Notes under the pieces: generated by a model | What the model was told of the DNA's origin: nothing | Seen by the model: only the letters and a program-made list of their open reading frames with translations | Databases searched by the model: none | Shown: positions 49,501 through 61,839 of the stretch, piece after piece | How the letters are laid out: each line of letters opens with the position of its first letter | Numbering within the stretch: the stretch's first letter is position 1 | Assembly (NCBI RefSeq): GCF_011075055.1 | Contig: NC_058147.1 | Location: 4,898,001 to 4,962,000 of the forward strand | Direction: 5' to 3' | Source of the DNA: Mangifera indica | Lineage: Eukaryota > Streptophyta > Magnoliopsida > Sapindales > Anacardiaceae | Length of the DNA: 64,000 nt | Position numbers and translations under genes: made by a program

Positions 49501-49653
49501 ACAGTTACAATAATCAAAGGAAAAGAAATCATCGTCGCCAAAGCATGAGCTGCAACTCTAGTCCTGATCATCAAAAACACTTTGGGAGAGACAAATATAA
49601 TGAAGAGAGATGCAGTCAAAGTCGATCTTATAGAAAGCATTGGATGTTTACAG

Positions 49654-50082
49654 TAGGGTTGGATTCAAAACGAGCTTGTTCAAACTTGAAACGAGCTTTG
49701 CTTGAACTAGCCTAAGCCCGAGCTTGCCTTAAACGAGCCTGAGTACGAACGCGAGTTTGAATTTTAAACAAAAAATGAATATGAATCTAAATCCGAATAC
49801 TGGTTAAGCGAGCTGAGCTCGGCTTGTGAGCCGCTCACTCAAATGAGAAAACATTTAACTTGGAATAAATGACACCATTTGTTCCTTGAAATACGAGTCT
49901 GAAATTGAGCTACTGAGCCTAAAATGCGAACCCGAACTAAGTGCGAGCCAAACTCAAATACTAAAATTATAAAACGAGCCAAATATGAACATATGTTTAC
50001 CGAGCTCGGCTAGCCCGAGCTTGGGTTCACTGAAAATGAGCTCGGCCATGTTCGAACTCAACTTGGCTCGTATCCAACTCTA
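49654..50082. repeat. MITE, family 2, in intron 6 of the SC35 pseudogene
   Basis: Starts TAGGGTTGGATTCAAAACGA and ends TCGTATCCAACTCTA, inverted ends of about 11-18 bp, with many 'gagctcgg' and 'cgagctt' words inside. Absent at the aligned position in unit A. The exact target duplication is unclear (TA on both sides). Confidence 0.6.
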
Positions 50083-50453
50083 GTTTTTATATATATATAC
50101 ACATTGTTTTCTATTAAATTAGTGGTGATTCTTCAACTAAATCTGGTGTTGAGCGGATCGTTTTAAAATATGAAACAAATATGGATGATATTAAAAACAA
50201 TTAATGCAATAGTTTTAAAACATGTATATTGAAATCAAATTGAAATATTATATATATATATATTCTTTCATCATTGAATTGGCTTTTGTAATTTCTTATT
50301 ATTTGGAAAATGTTTATACCTTGAAGTGTCTCCTCTAATCGGCATGGTCTTAATTCTAAAAAGGGCCCCTCTTCAACATAAGACTCAGAGCAGTGAGAGT
50401 CCTATTGGACACAACCCTAAAGAACACTCCCCTGCTCTGAAAAGTGTGTCACC

Positions 50454-50905
50454 TGTTAAAGAGAGCACCGCCTCTCTCTGTCTCTCTCCAGAAGTTTCTC
50501 CACAAAGCGTCGCCTCTATGTTGCAAGTTGCAGCCACCTTCCAAATTATCCAGAGTTTGCAATGCAAGTTTGCCGCCATTTTAGAAGAGTAAAGAAAGGT
50601 TAATATCAGTTTTGCTAACCGATTTCAACAGGCATAAATAGACTTGTTGGCCAGCCAATTGTGCGTGAAAAGAAGAAGCAGTGAGAGTGTTTTAGAGAAA
50701 AAAGAAATTGAGAGGCAGTGAGTGTAGAAAGTTAGGAAGTGAGTGATGTGAGTGTGTGCTTATGTGTGAGTGCAGTGATGTGCAAAAAAAAAAGTGTGTC
50801 AATTGTGAAGTCAGTGTGAGTGTATTAAGTGTGTGGGTTTTGTTTAAAGTTTGTAACTATTAAGTAATAAAGTTATTATTTTAGTAGCACCACTCTTGTT
50901 TAACA
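50454..50905 (+). repeat. 5' LTR of the copia element
   Basis: Begins TGTTAAAGAGAGCACCGCC and ends CTCTTGTTTAACA. A TATA-like CATAAATA lies at 50633-50640. Confidence 0.9.
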
Positions 50906-50906
50906 A

Positions 50907-50920
50907 CTAGTATCAAAGCA
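50907..50920 (+). other. Degenerate primer binding site (initiator tRNA-Met type)
   Basis: CTAGTATCAAAGCA directly after the 5' LTR resembles the usual copia TGGTATCAGAGC with two or three changes. Confidence 0.6.
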
Positions 50921-51095
50921 GATGGTCAGGGATCATGGAAGCTTTAAAGGCAGTCACAGACCGTACGTAATGCACAAATCGGGTATGTAATTGTTAAGTC
51001 AAGCCAAAACTTTGCCAGTGTTCAGTCTGGGACTGTGAAGTTAATTGGTCATGGACCAAACTTTGTATATTGTTAGGCGTTACTATCAAGTCGTT

Positions 51096-53697
51096 ATGGT
51101 AGATTTTTCAAGTTCAGTTGGCAAGATTGAGAAGTTCAATAACTTCAATTATAATAATTGGAGTACTCATATTCGGTTTTATCTATTGGGACAAGATTTA
51201 TGAGATATAATAGGTGGCAAAGACACTACACCACCCACGTATGCTGAAGAGTTAGAAGAGTTAAAGATTAAAGCTGGCAAAGCCCTGTACATCCTTATTG
51301 TAACATTAGAAGAAGAGTGGTTGCAAACCATCAAGAGTGCAAAAACACTAAAGGAAGCTTGGGACGCACTAGCAACTATATTCGTAAGGACGAATGATGC
51401 AAAGTTGCAACACTTGAAAAACAAGCTCTTGTCAATCTCTCACTAAGACATGACAGTAAGAGAACATTTCTCTAAAGTTAAAACTCTTTGTGATGAACTT
51501 TCTAAATAAGGCTCTCAGAATGAGATCACTGAGACAAGAAAGAAAAGAATTATTGTCCATGGGTTGAGGCTGAAATATAATGCAATAGTTACGACCACCC
51601 GTGGATGGGCAAAGGAGCCAATGTTATCGGAGTTAGATAATATATTGACCAATCAAGAAACTTTAGATAAGCAATTGTCTTAGGTCTTAGTGAAAGATAA
51701 AAAGAGTGCTCTCTTCAGTAATAAAATAGGGTACAAAAATAAAAGAATAAAAGGTCAAGGAGATCGACAAAAACAACTAGATGGAAGAAGCTCTCAACTC
51801 AGAAATTTGAATGAAGATAAGAACAGTCAGAGGTGCAACGATGTATGCTATGATTGTGGCAAGAAAGGTTATTTTGCCAGAGATTGCTGATACATAAGAA
51901 TAGAAGGAAATGTAACAACGTCGACCTTGAAGGAGAATCATAGTAAAGAAGAATGAGATTCTTAAGCATCCTATGTAGCTGAAAATCTAGAAAAGCTTGC
52001 AATCTCCTGTATCGTTGAGTCGGATGATGATGCAATGGCCCTTATCTCTGTGAGAGATGAAATCAATTATAATGATGATTGGATAGTAGACTCAAGTTGT
52101 TCGAATCATATGACTGCAGATAAAGACAAGTTTTCAAGCATGTATGAATATAAAGGAAGGAGAATGGTTGTCATTGCGAACAACTTAAGATTGCCTATTA
52201 CCCATTTAGACCAAATAGTGATAACATCTTGATTTGGTTCATAGCAAGTCCAAGTTATAGATGTCTTCCATGTGAAAGGAATAAAGAAGAACTTATTGTT
52301 AGTATCATAACTCACAACTCTAGACAACTATGTCGTGTTTGACTTGAGTGATGTTAAGTTTTATCGTAGTTTAAAGCCTATAGGTAAACCAATCATGGAG
52401 GGACATTAGTTAGAGTCTATGTAATGTTAGCGCAAACAACATATGTAGACAAAACAAGGAAAAGTAAGACACCAAATTTATGGCATGCAAGGCTTAAACA
52501 CATGAGTTACCACAAATTAAAAATGATGATGAAGAAAGGTATGCTCAAGGGTCTCCCACAGTTAGATGTAAAAGAAGGCTTAGTGTGTGTCAGGTGCTAA
52601 TACAAGAAGGCTCATTGGCTCTCACATGAGGAGTCAACATACAAGAGCAAGACACCTCTTGAAATGATCCACTCAGATGTGTTTGGACCAATAAAGTAAG
52701 CATCTATTAGTGGATTCAAATACATGATAAGCTTCATAGATGACTTCTCCAGGTATGTCTAGGTTTACTTTATGAAAGAAAAAGTAAAGACCCTTTCCAA
52801 GTTCAAGGAATTTAAAGAGAAGGTTGAAAAAGAAATAGGGAAAAAGGTACAATGTTTACGTACAGACAACAAGGGAGAATATATATCACATGAGTTTACA
52901 AAATACTTACAAGAGAGAAGGATACGTAGACAATTCTCCTGTCCAACCGCGCTGCAACAAAATGGAGTTGCTGAAAGAAAGAATTGGCGCTTGGCCAAGA
53001 TTTGTAGGAGCATGCTGCATGCAAAGAACATCCCACTTGGTTGAATGTATGAAGACAACAATACATGTGATTAATAGGTTACCACAAGCAAGGCTTGACT
53101 TTAAGTCATCTTTTGAGAAGTTGTGGACTCTCAAGCCCACGGTATGCCATTTCAGAAAATCTGGATGCGTTTGTTATGTGTTTGTGTCTGATCATCAATA
53201 AAACAAGTTTGATAAAAAGGCTATTAGTTGCATTTTTGTGGGTTGTGATGATCAGAAGAAAGGTTGGAAGTGTTGTGATCCAACAACGGGACGGTGTTAC
53301 ATATCAAGAAACGTGGTGTTTGATGAGACATCCTCATGGTGGTCACCATAGGTCGATTTACTATTAGACTCCAAAGAGATTTTAGAAAAGCTTCAAGAGA
53401 AGGTTAAAGAAAATGATAAGGTTGACAACGAGCAGCCAAGTAAAGAAGGAAGGATTGAAGAGCAACCAATAGTTGAACTCCAAGAGGGTAGAGTTGAGTC
53501 TTCTGAAAAATAAAAAAGTCCACAATAGACTTGAGTACCTCCTAGAGTGATGGAAGAACTTGAATCGAGTCAATTAGAAGAGTAGGAAGAGCAAGTACCT
53601 CAACTTTGGAGGTCTACAAGGATACATAAACCAAATCCCAAATATGCGAATGCAACATTAACAGAAGATCTCAATATTGTAGACAGCTCAATATGAC
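51096..53697 (+). pseudogene. Copia gag-integrase remnant with many stops
   Basis: From the ATG at 51096 a gag frame is readable (VGKIEKFNNFNYNNWSTHI) but stops at 51201. Later pieces show a zinc knuckle CYDCGKKGYFARDC near 51850 with His changed to Tyr, a protease motif WIVDSSCSNHMT near 52085 with the usual Gly changed to Ser, an integrase HHCC region from about 52490, and DDE-type blocks (HSDVFGP, RTDNKGEY, QQNGVAERK) between 52670 and 52980. The frame then gives the capsid-side linker RSTRIHKPNPKYA near 53615 and runs directly into the purine tract, with no reverse transcriptase or RNase H. Most stops and lost residues fit C-to-T or G-to-A changes. Confidence 0.85.
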
Positions 53698-53742
53698 CAC
53701 ATACGAGATTGATGATACATGAGAGTAGGCGGTGAGGGGGAG

Positions 53743-54195
53743 TGCTAAAGAGAGCACTGCCTCCCTCTTTCTCTCCAGAAGTTTCTCCACAAGGCACCGC
53801 CTCCATGTTGCAAGTTGCTGCCACCTTCCAAATTATCTAGAATTTGCAATGCAAGTCTGCCGCCATTCTAGAGTAAAGAAAGGTTAATGCCAGTTTTGCT
53901 AACCGAATTCATATAAATAGACTTGTTGGCCAGCCAATTGTGAGTGAAAAGAAGAAGCAGTGAGAATGCTGCAGAGGAAAAAGAAATTCAGAGGCAGTGA
54001 GTGTAGAAAGTTAAGAAGTGAGCGCTGTGAGTGTTTGCTTACGTGTGAGTGCTGTGATGTGCAAAAATAAAGAGTGTGCCGTATGTGTAGTAAGTGTGAG
54101 TGTGAGTGTATCAAGTGTGTGTGTGGGTTTTGTATAAAGTTTGTAATTATTAAGTAATAAAGTTATTATTTTAGTAGCACCACTCTTGTTCAACA
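53743..54195 (+). repeat. 3' LTR of the copia element
   Basis: Begins TGCTAAAGAGAGCACTGCC, ends CTCTTGTTCAACA, followed by target duplication TCACC. Contains ATAAATAGAC, matching the TATA region of the other LTR. Confidence 0.9.
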
Positions 54196-54740
54196 TCACC
54201 ACATGGTCGGTGCTCTGTTTCTCCAATTCCATCTCCGCGGAGAACCAATGCTCTTGTGAGTCCCATATCCACATTTTTTAGTTCCAAATTGCGTCATGAA
54301 CTTTGTGGCTGAACTGTTTATGTTGGTATTTTCACTTTGTTGGAAGCATAAAGCAGCCTACGATGTGATAGACATTTCTTTCGCTTGATGGGTTGTTTGT
54401 ATCTGTTTCCACAAGGAAGAACGCATATTTGCAATGCGTTTTTCATGAGTGTAATGCTCAATGCGTGATTTATGGTAATTTATGCTAAACTGACATATCA
54501 TGTAGAAGAAAAGTTTGAAGCTAGACACACTTTATTGAAACTGGTGTCTTGTTTACTAGCTTTGACATAAGTTTCTGTGCTTTCATTTTGTACCTTGCAT
54601 GCTAATTTTTATCCGCTCGGTGTGCTTTCTTTGTTGATGCCCTGATTGGTAAGAATCATTAGAACTTATTATAATAAGATTTATAGAAGAGAGGATATTA
54701 ACTTGTCCATTTTCTTTTTCACGCTTTCTGATTTTTGATT

Positions 54741-56322
54741 GGTTGGATGACTATTTCCCACCCAAGATTTGTTGAAAATTCAGTTCTCCCATCTATCAGT
54801 CAGTCTTACTATTTAATCTTAACAGTAAAAGGGTAGAAAAGTAGTTTAAAAGAACAGAAAAAATCATGTATTGAGAAAACAATTTTTGCTCAAATAAGTT
54901 TGATCATCAGCTATAGAAGAATTTGAGTGGTAGATTGATTATCAATTCAAGCATCTATTGTCAACTAGCTTTCTTCCAAGTCAGCGTGATCTAAGCTGCG
55001 TGCCCCCTTTAGTACGTCCTTAGACTAATCAAGTCTTCCATTGCAACTTCCAAGTTCCCATTCCAAATTCCAGCCCCCTTGGAAACGTTGGACTGCAATT
55101 TTCCAAATAAAATTCAATAAATTACGCCTGCGAATGAGAAGAGAGGTCGGAGTCAGATTGAGAAAAATAAAGGGATCTAGTCTGATGGTGACTAGTATAC
55201 GAACGTGGGAAGAGGTTGAGTCGAGAAGAGAGGAGAGAATGAGAGAGAGTCGATTGAGAAGAAGAGTGAGAGGAGTTGATTGAGGGGAGAGGTGAGATTT
55301 GGTTAAATGGTGGTGACTGGTGAGTCTGGTAACAGTGAGAGAGGTGAGATTTGGTTAAATGGTGAGTGAGAGAGAGATTCAAGAGAAGAGATCCGGTTTG
55401 TTTAATTGGTTGGTAACTGGTGAGTTTGGTGAGTCTTATAATATAGGTAATGAAAAAGAACAGAAAAAAATGTATTGAAAAAAAATCGAGGAGAATTATG
55501 CAAATGCTAGAATTCAAGCTTAGTCCTGGCAATTGTATATATAAATTATATACAATAAGCTTGTCATATAAAACATTATATTTCTATGTTAATAATCCAT
55601 TTTTTTCCAGCCTGATCGATCGGACCTGAAAAAACTAAACTGGGGCTTTAACCTAGTCAATGTCTGGTAATTAAAACATTCATATAAGTATAAGAATAAT
55701 ATTATGTATATATATATTTTTTATATATAATTTATATATACAGATCATGTATCACAATTTAATTTAGTATTATTTTATTTTTAATTTAAAATCACTCAAT
55801 TACATGATAATACATTATTTGTATATATAAATTATATATAAAAAATATGTATACCTATTTTTATTGTGAGTATAATAAAGATGTTGCATGAATGTGCTAT
55901 CTTGGCTGGACTGTCTATGCTGTATTAATTTGTATTAAAGAGGCTGTATAGTTACTGTTTTTATTTCAGTTTTAAGAATTGAATCTTCAATCAAAGACCA
56001 GTTTTTGCATATGTAATGATTTTAAGCTACAAAAGCTCCAAATGGTTAATCAAGAAGCTAACTGTAGAGATTTTTTTCCCCAAAAAACAAGCTATTTTTA
56101 TTATCAATAAAATTATATATATCCACATTTAATATATGTTATTATGTGATTTAGTAATTTTGAATAAAAAATAAAATAATAATTAATCATATAATAATAT
56201 ATATAAATTTATATTTATTTTTTCATTTAAAATGGGTATTGTTTTGCCAGAAATGAGATTTAAAATATATGTAGAGCCTCTTTTCAAATACCCATAAGCC
56301 CAGCCCAACCCACGCATCCTCA
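54741..56322. other. Spacer between the SC35 pseudogene and receptor kinase B
   Basis: The first 400 bases align with 36630-37050 (a probable MULE end). From about 55150 unit B differs from unit A: it holds a purine-rich stretch with imperfect internal repeats ('gagatttggttaaatggt' twice near 55287 and 55344) and AT-rich repeats at 55688-55870 and 56098-56235. No gene supported. Confidence 0.45.
55688..55870. repeat. AT-rich MITE-like repeat, family 1
   Basis: Starts near AATAATATTATGTATATAT and ends near ATATGTATACCTATTTTTATT, with a core of 'tattttatttttaatttaaa' type as in other family members. Not present in unit A. Confidence 0.5.
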
Positions 56323-56363
56323 TGTCATCAATTTAAGCTCATTTTCTTTTTCACCAATTCGTG

Positions 56364-56880
56364 TTTAAACTGATTCAATTTATTATCAAACTATGATAAA
56401 TATATTTTATTTAAAAATTTATAAAAAATAAAATAAATCAAGATATTTATGCCTATGAAAATTAGATCATATTAATTTTAAAGAATAATAATTATTTATT
56501 TGATTTCAATAAAATAATTAAAATAAAAAAATATCTTAATATCATGATACAGAAAAAAATAATTATCTAAGTTATTACCTATAGAAGACATTTCAATAGA
56601 TATGAAATTTTTTTTAATTTTTTTAAACTTATTTTTCCTTACGAACCTTTAGAAATTCATCCAATCTAATAAAAATAATCAAATTACTTAAAAATAATTA
56701 AATTACCAAAAAATATTTTAAATTTTAGTCAAACCTAATTCTATTGGTTTTGATCAGTTCATCTAATTTTAACCAGATTTAATCTAATTAATGAATAAAC
56801 TATTTTTTTATACTAATTAGACTAAACTTAAAACCAATTTCTCATTTAACCAATTGAACTGATTGATACAATCTACTTTA
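56364..56880. repeat. Second copy of the 600-bp repeat, in the promoter region of receptor kinase B
   Basis: Matches 48970-49490 over most of its length, with both ends trimmed. Unit A lacks it between 37450 and 37510. It ends about 240 bases before the ATG of copy B, so it replaces upstream promoter sequence shared with copy A. Confidence 0.7.
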
Positions 56881-57061
56881 AAAAAGAGTGTCAAATACGC
56901 AAATGTTCAAACTACTGCAAAGAATTCCACATATATGGTCCCAGAGAAGGAAATTAGCTGAATTGGCCAAAGGTCAAAGTCTTCCGACAAAATGATGTGT
57001 CTTTAATATTAATTCCACAGTGAAATTGCATAGAGACTTCGCCAAACTGTGAGGTTGTCGC

Positions 57062-57069
57062 TATAAACA
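57062..57069 (+). promoter_or_regulatory. TATA box of receptor kinase B
   Basis: TATAAACA lies 55 bases before the ATG, at the same position as TATAAATA in copy A. Confidence 0.5.
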
Positions 57070-57116
57070 GGAGGGAATCTGTGTATTAACAGCACAACAT
57101 CGAAAAAGAAACAGAC

Positions 57117-60100
57117 ATGGGAAAATTAAGCTCTAAAAAAGTACTTACCACTCTCTTCCTTGTTCAGTTCTCGTGTGTTGTTGCTTCTACCACTTCTACT
57201 GAAGAGACAAATGCTCTCCTAAGATGGAAAGCTAGCTTTACAAACCAAACACAATCTCGGTTAACTTCTTGGACTCTGCTTTCTCCTAATGCCGCCAACT
57301 CTAAGCCACTCACAACCCCATGTTCTTGGCTTGGAATTTCATGCAATTTAGCTGGAAGTGTCATCAAAATAAACCTTACCAGTTTCGGTTTAAATGGTAC
57401 GTTGTATGAGTTTTCAGCCTCTTCTTTCCCTCATCTTAAATATGTTGATCTTGCAGTAAATTCACTCTTCGGTGTTATTCCATCTCATATTGGTAACCTA
57501 TCAGAGCTCATTTATCTTGATCTATCCTTTAATTATTTCTCTGGAAAAATCCCACCTGAAATTGGTCTCCTAACAAATCTTCAAATCCTGCACCTTGATG
57601 AAAACCAACTGAATGGCACAATTCCATCTGAAATTGGTCAATGTCGATCTCTTAATGAGCTTGCCTTGTGTAGCAACAGTCTAGAAGGTCAAATTCCTAC
57701 TTCTCTTGGTAATCTGAACAACCTAGTAAGGTTATATCTCTATAATAATTCGCTTTCAGGTTCTATTCCTACAGAAATGGGAAATTTAACCAATTTGATG
57801 GAACTTTACATGGATGTCAACCATCTTACGGGCCTCATTCCTTCCAATTTTGGAAATTTTACGAAGCTTATTGTGTTGTATGCCTTTGACAATCAACTTT
57901 CTGGTCCTATTCCTGAAGAATTAGGAAATTTGAAATGCCTCGAATGTCTAAGCCTTCAGACAAACAATCTTTCTGGTTCTATTCCAACATCATTGGGCAA
58001 GTTGACAAACCTCACCTTACTTCATCTCTATAGAAATCAGCTTTCTGGTCCCATTCCTGAAGAGCTTGGAAATTTGAAATCTCTCACAGATCTAGAGTTG
58101 AGTGTAAACCAATTAAATGGTTCACTCCCTGCTTCTTTGGGCAATTTGAGTAATTTAGAAATATTATATCTTCGCCAAAACCAACTTTCCGGATCCATTC
58201 CTCAAGAAATGGGAAATCTCATGAAATTGTCAGTATTGCAACTAGACACAAACCAGTTTACTGGTCCTCTGCCCAACATTTGCCAAGGTGGTTCACTTAC
58301 AAACTTCTCTGCAAACAACAATAATCTCGCAGGAAACATCCCCAAAAGCTTCAAAAACTGCACAAGCTTGGTAAGAGTCAATCTTGAATTCAACCAACTC
58401 ACTGGAAATTTAGATGCAGAGTTTGGTATCTATCCAAAACTGAGCTTTATAGACATAAGCCATAACAAATTCTATGGTGAAATATCATCTAAATGGGGAA
58501 GTTGTCCAAATTTAACTGCCTTACTCATGGCGAGGAACAACATCACTGGAAACATACCGCGAGAGATTGGAAATGCAACTCAGCTACAATCACTTGATCT
58601 TTCTTCCAACAGTTTAGTTGGGGAGATTCCAAAGACTTTGGGAAAGTTGACTTTTCTTACAAAGGTCAACTTCAGTGACAATCAACTTTCCGGTGTCATG
58701 CCTCCAGAAATTGGGCTACTGACTAATCTTGAGTCTTTGGACTTGTCCTCAAACAAATTAAGCCAGGCAATACCGAAAGATCTAGGAAACTTGGTCAAGC
58801 TGCACTATCTGAATTTGAGCAACAACAAATTTAGCCAAGAAATTCCAGCTCAGTTCGAGAATTTATTTCACTTGTCTCAGTTAGATTTGAGTCATAATTC
58901 TCTCGGAGGAGAGATACCATCACAAATGAGCCATTTGGAGAGCCTGGAGCTGCTAAATCTCTCCCACAATTCTCTTACCAGTTCCATTCCGAACAGTTTT
59001 GAGGAAATGAGAGGTCTGTTGTATGTTGACGTATCCTACAATCAGTTGAAGGGCCCTATTCCTGAGAACAAAGCATTTCAAGATGCTACTATGTTACAAG
59101 GGAACAAGGGATTGTGCGGTAATGTTCAGGGATTCCCACCATGCATATCTCCTATCACTTTCAAACATAAAAATGGAAAGGTCAAAAAATTGGTGTTATC
59201 AATTATATTCCTTTTTTTGGGAGTTCTTTTACTTGCACTCGGGGTTTACTTAATCTTGCAGAAAATAAGGAAAAAGAAACTAGTTGGACAAAGCAGTGAG
59301 GAGGATGTAGAGTTTTTCTCTGTGTTAACTGTTGATGGAAGAATTTTGTACAAACAAATCATGGATTCAACCAAAGCTTTTGATACTAGGTACTGTATTG
59401 GGAAAGGAGGATACAGTAGTGTTTATAAGGCCAAGCTGCCATCAGGTAGCATAGTAGCTGTTAAAAAACTTCACCCGTTTCCAAATGTTGAAATAACACA
59501 TCAAAAGGAGTTTTTGAATGAGGTCAAGACTTTAACAGAGATACGACACCGGAACATTGTAAAGTTGCATGGCTTTTGTTCAAACCAGCAACACTCTTTT
59601 TTGATTTATGAGTACCTTGAAAGGGGTAGTTTGGCCACAATCTTGAGCAAAGAAGAAACCGCTAAAGAATTGAATTGGTTCAAGAGGGTGAATATCGTCA
59701 GGGATGTGGCTCATGCACTGTCTTACATGCATCATAATTGCTCTATTTCGATTGTTCATCGAGACATATCAAGCAACAACATTTTGCTTGACAAGGAATA
59801 TGTGGCTCATGTTTCAGATTTTGGCACTGCTAAGTTGTTGAAGAGAGACTCATCCAATTGGACCGAACTTGCTGGCACATATGGATACATTGCACCAGGT
59901 ATTATAGCTCATCTTGAATTGCGTGCCTAATTTTAATATATGACATAATGTTTGTATAATGACGATTCAGACTGAATTTTTTATAGAGCTCGCTTATACA
60001 ATGGAAGTTACAGAAAAATGCGATGTGTATAGCTTTGGAGTGATAGCAATAGAAGTGATTAAAGGAAAGCATCCAGGCGATATAATCTCTGCTCTATTGT

Positions 60101-60300
60101 CCCATTTAACAAGTGAGAGCATGCTGGTGAAAGATATTCTGGACCAACGACTTCCACTTCCTCCTCCTGAAGTTGAGGAACAAGTGATGACCATTATCAA
60201 GCTAGCAACTGCTTGCTTACATGTCAATCCACAATCTAGGCCATCCATGGACATGATTTCCAAGATGTTAGATCAGTTCTATAGCCCTTTACACTATTAA
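57117..60300 (+). CDS. MIK2-like LRR receptor kinase, copy B
   Basis: Two exons (57117-59898 and 59987-60300, again an 88-bp intron at the same place) encode 1031 residues. The first exon is exactly as long as in copy A (2782 bases), so there has been no net indel since duplication. Signal peptide ([15 protein letters not shown]), LRR cap, about 23 repeats, membrane segment near 691-715 ([19 protein letters not shown]) and an RD kinase with [35 protein letters not shown]. The C terminus ends [10 protein letters not shown], six residues longer than copy A. Changes between copies are spread over the repeats, including likely ligand-facing positions, so binding could differ. Its promoter differs from copy A by the repeat at 56364-56880 and by the W-box position. 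Confidence 0.9.
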
Positions 60301-61839
60301 ATCCGGATAAATAAATTGTATTGTAAAAGGTTAGGAGCAAGTAGAGGAAATGTGAGGTAAAAGCAACTGCTTCCACACAGTAAGTGTTGCCTAGTTTGTA
60401 AGGTATTTATATATTTCTTCAAGTAATAAATGCTTACAAATAAACATGGAGTTATATTATTTATTTATAGCATTGAATTCAAATCATAAAGTTTGTAGAA
60501 AACACGATTTGGTAGAATTATGAATTGATTATAAACCAAATGAATATTATTTAGGAAACATTGTATAATATATAGTATTATAATGTAATCTAAACTGAAA
60601 TCTTAATTTTATGAAATAAAAAAATAATAAATAACTAAACTGAAATTTTAATTATATGAAATAAAAAAATAATAAATAATTAAACTAGAATCCTAATCTT
60701 ATAAAATAAAAAAATAATAAATCAAATTTGATTAGAATCAAATCAAATAAAAATATTTTTAATCACATCTCCAAGATGAATTTTCAAAGGGTAATGTTAT
60801 ACACAAAAACTCTTTGAAAATGGTAACAAATAAAATAAAATTGAAACAACGTAAAGAAAACTGTTTCATGAAAATTCGTCGGATAGTGACAGTCAACGCA
60901 GCATGAGTAAATGATAAACTCATTTGTCATCTTCAAAATCGATATCCATCTCTATCAAACTCAACCAGAGAGATGGACTGAAGAAAAATATTACATTCAC
61001 TGTTTGGTTGTATTGGAAGACATGCATGGTTCCAACTTCCACCTCATTCTTCCAATGTTCAATCACATGTTGGGCCCGTAACTGGTATGGAAAAGTCATA
61101 GCAGAGCATAGCCACTTGCATAGAGTATTTTCCAGGAAAAATACCTCCGCCATAAGCAAACAAACATCTTCATGAGAATGGAACAGCAATAAGTGGCGGA
61201 GAGCAGTCATAATTTTAGGACATGGGTCCCAGTTAGAGTATAATCTTTCTATATCATTTTTATATTCTTTGAAAGTGTCCTTTGTCATCCCTTAAGAAAA
61301 TCATCTCAGAATTTATGAGGAACTAAACAACCGCATGGCATTTACCCAGATTAAAACGTAAAAAGGGTGAAACATTATACAGTAACAGTTCATATCAACA
61401 GGACAACAACAACACCCAGAAGACAACAGAACAGTACATACAAGTTGCATAAGCAAAATAAACAACCAGCAGCAAAAACTTCCAGTTTACGTTCTTCAAA
61501 ATCATGGAGAGATCATCCGTAGGTACTAAGTTTCAAAGGTTCTCTTGAGGACCCACTTCAAATTTTGAAGGCTGTTCTACATCCAGTGCCGCAAGAAATA
61601 GTAAAACTTCTGAACAGTGAACAGGTTAGTAAGTTTGGGAGAGCAACAACACTTGCCACCACACCCGAATTTACATCACTTCTTTGACAGATTTCCAGAG
61701 AATCCGCTAAAAATATGGACTAGTTTGTAAGAAAGAGTGGGGTGGAGCAGCTTCAAGCAGTGCAGCATGAAGGGGACCCTGAAGATAGAAATTAAGGAGT
61801 AAGGTTCTATCAAAAGTTTGGAAGACATCAGAGAAGTTG
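60301..61839. other. Spacer downstream of receptor kinase B
   Basis: 3' flank with AT-rich repeats around 60600-60760, then a minus-strand open frame of 122 codons at 60920-61288 (DIERLYSNWDPCPKIMTAL and YQLRAQHVIEHWKNEVEVG). The composition looks protein-like but I do not recognise it. The matching region of unit A has a large deletion there. Confidence 0.4.

Larger units (their letters stand above)
50454..54195 (+). mobile_element. Decayed Ty1/copia element inserted in exon 7 of the SC35 pseudogene
   Basis: LTRs of 452 and 453 bp (50454-50905 and 53743-54195) start TG and end CA, with target duplication TCACC at 50449-50453 and 54196-54200. The intact gene has a single TCACC at the same codons (about 35965), an exact empty-site match. 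The primer site, a tract GGTGAGGGGGAG before the right LTR, and integrase before any reverse transcriptase identify copia. The interior is only about 2.84 kb: reverse transcriptase and RNase H are missing. The LTRs differ at several percent by eye, so this insertion is far older than the Athila element. Confidence 0.92.
47940..54740 (+). pseudogene. SC35 5'-truncated pseudogene, interrupted by three insertions
   Basis: Only the 3' part of SC35 is present: intron 5 (about 47940-48790), exon 6 split into 48801-48899 and 49501-49640, intron 6, exon 7 split into 50326-50453 and 54196-54255, and the 3' region to about 54740. Exons 1-5, which encode the whole RNA-recognition motif, are missing. The exon 6 acceptor has lost its AG. 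Exon 6 is split by a 600-bp repeat, intron 6 by a MITE and exon 7 by a copia element. The intact gene in unit A shows each empty site. Confidence 0.85.
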
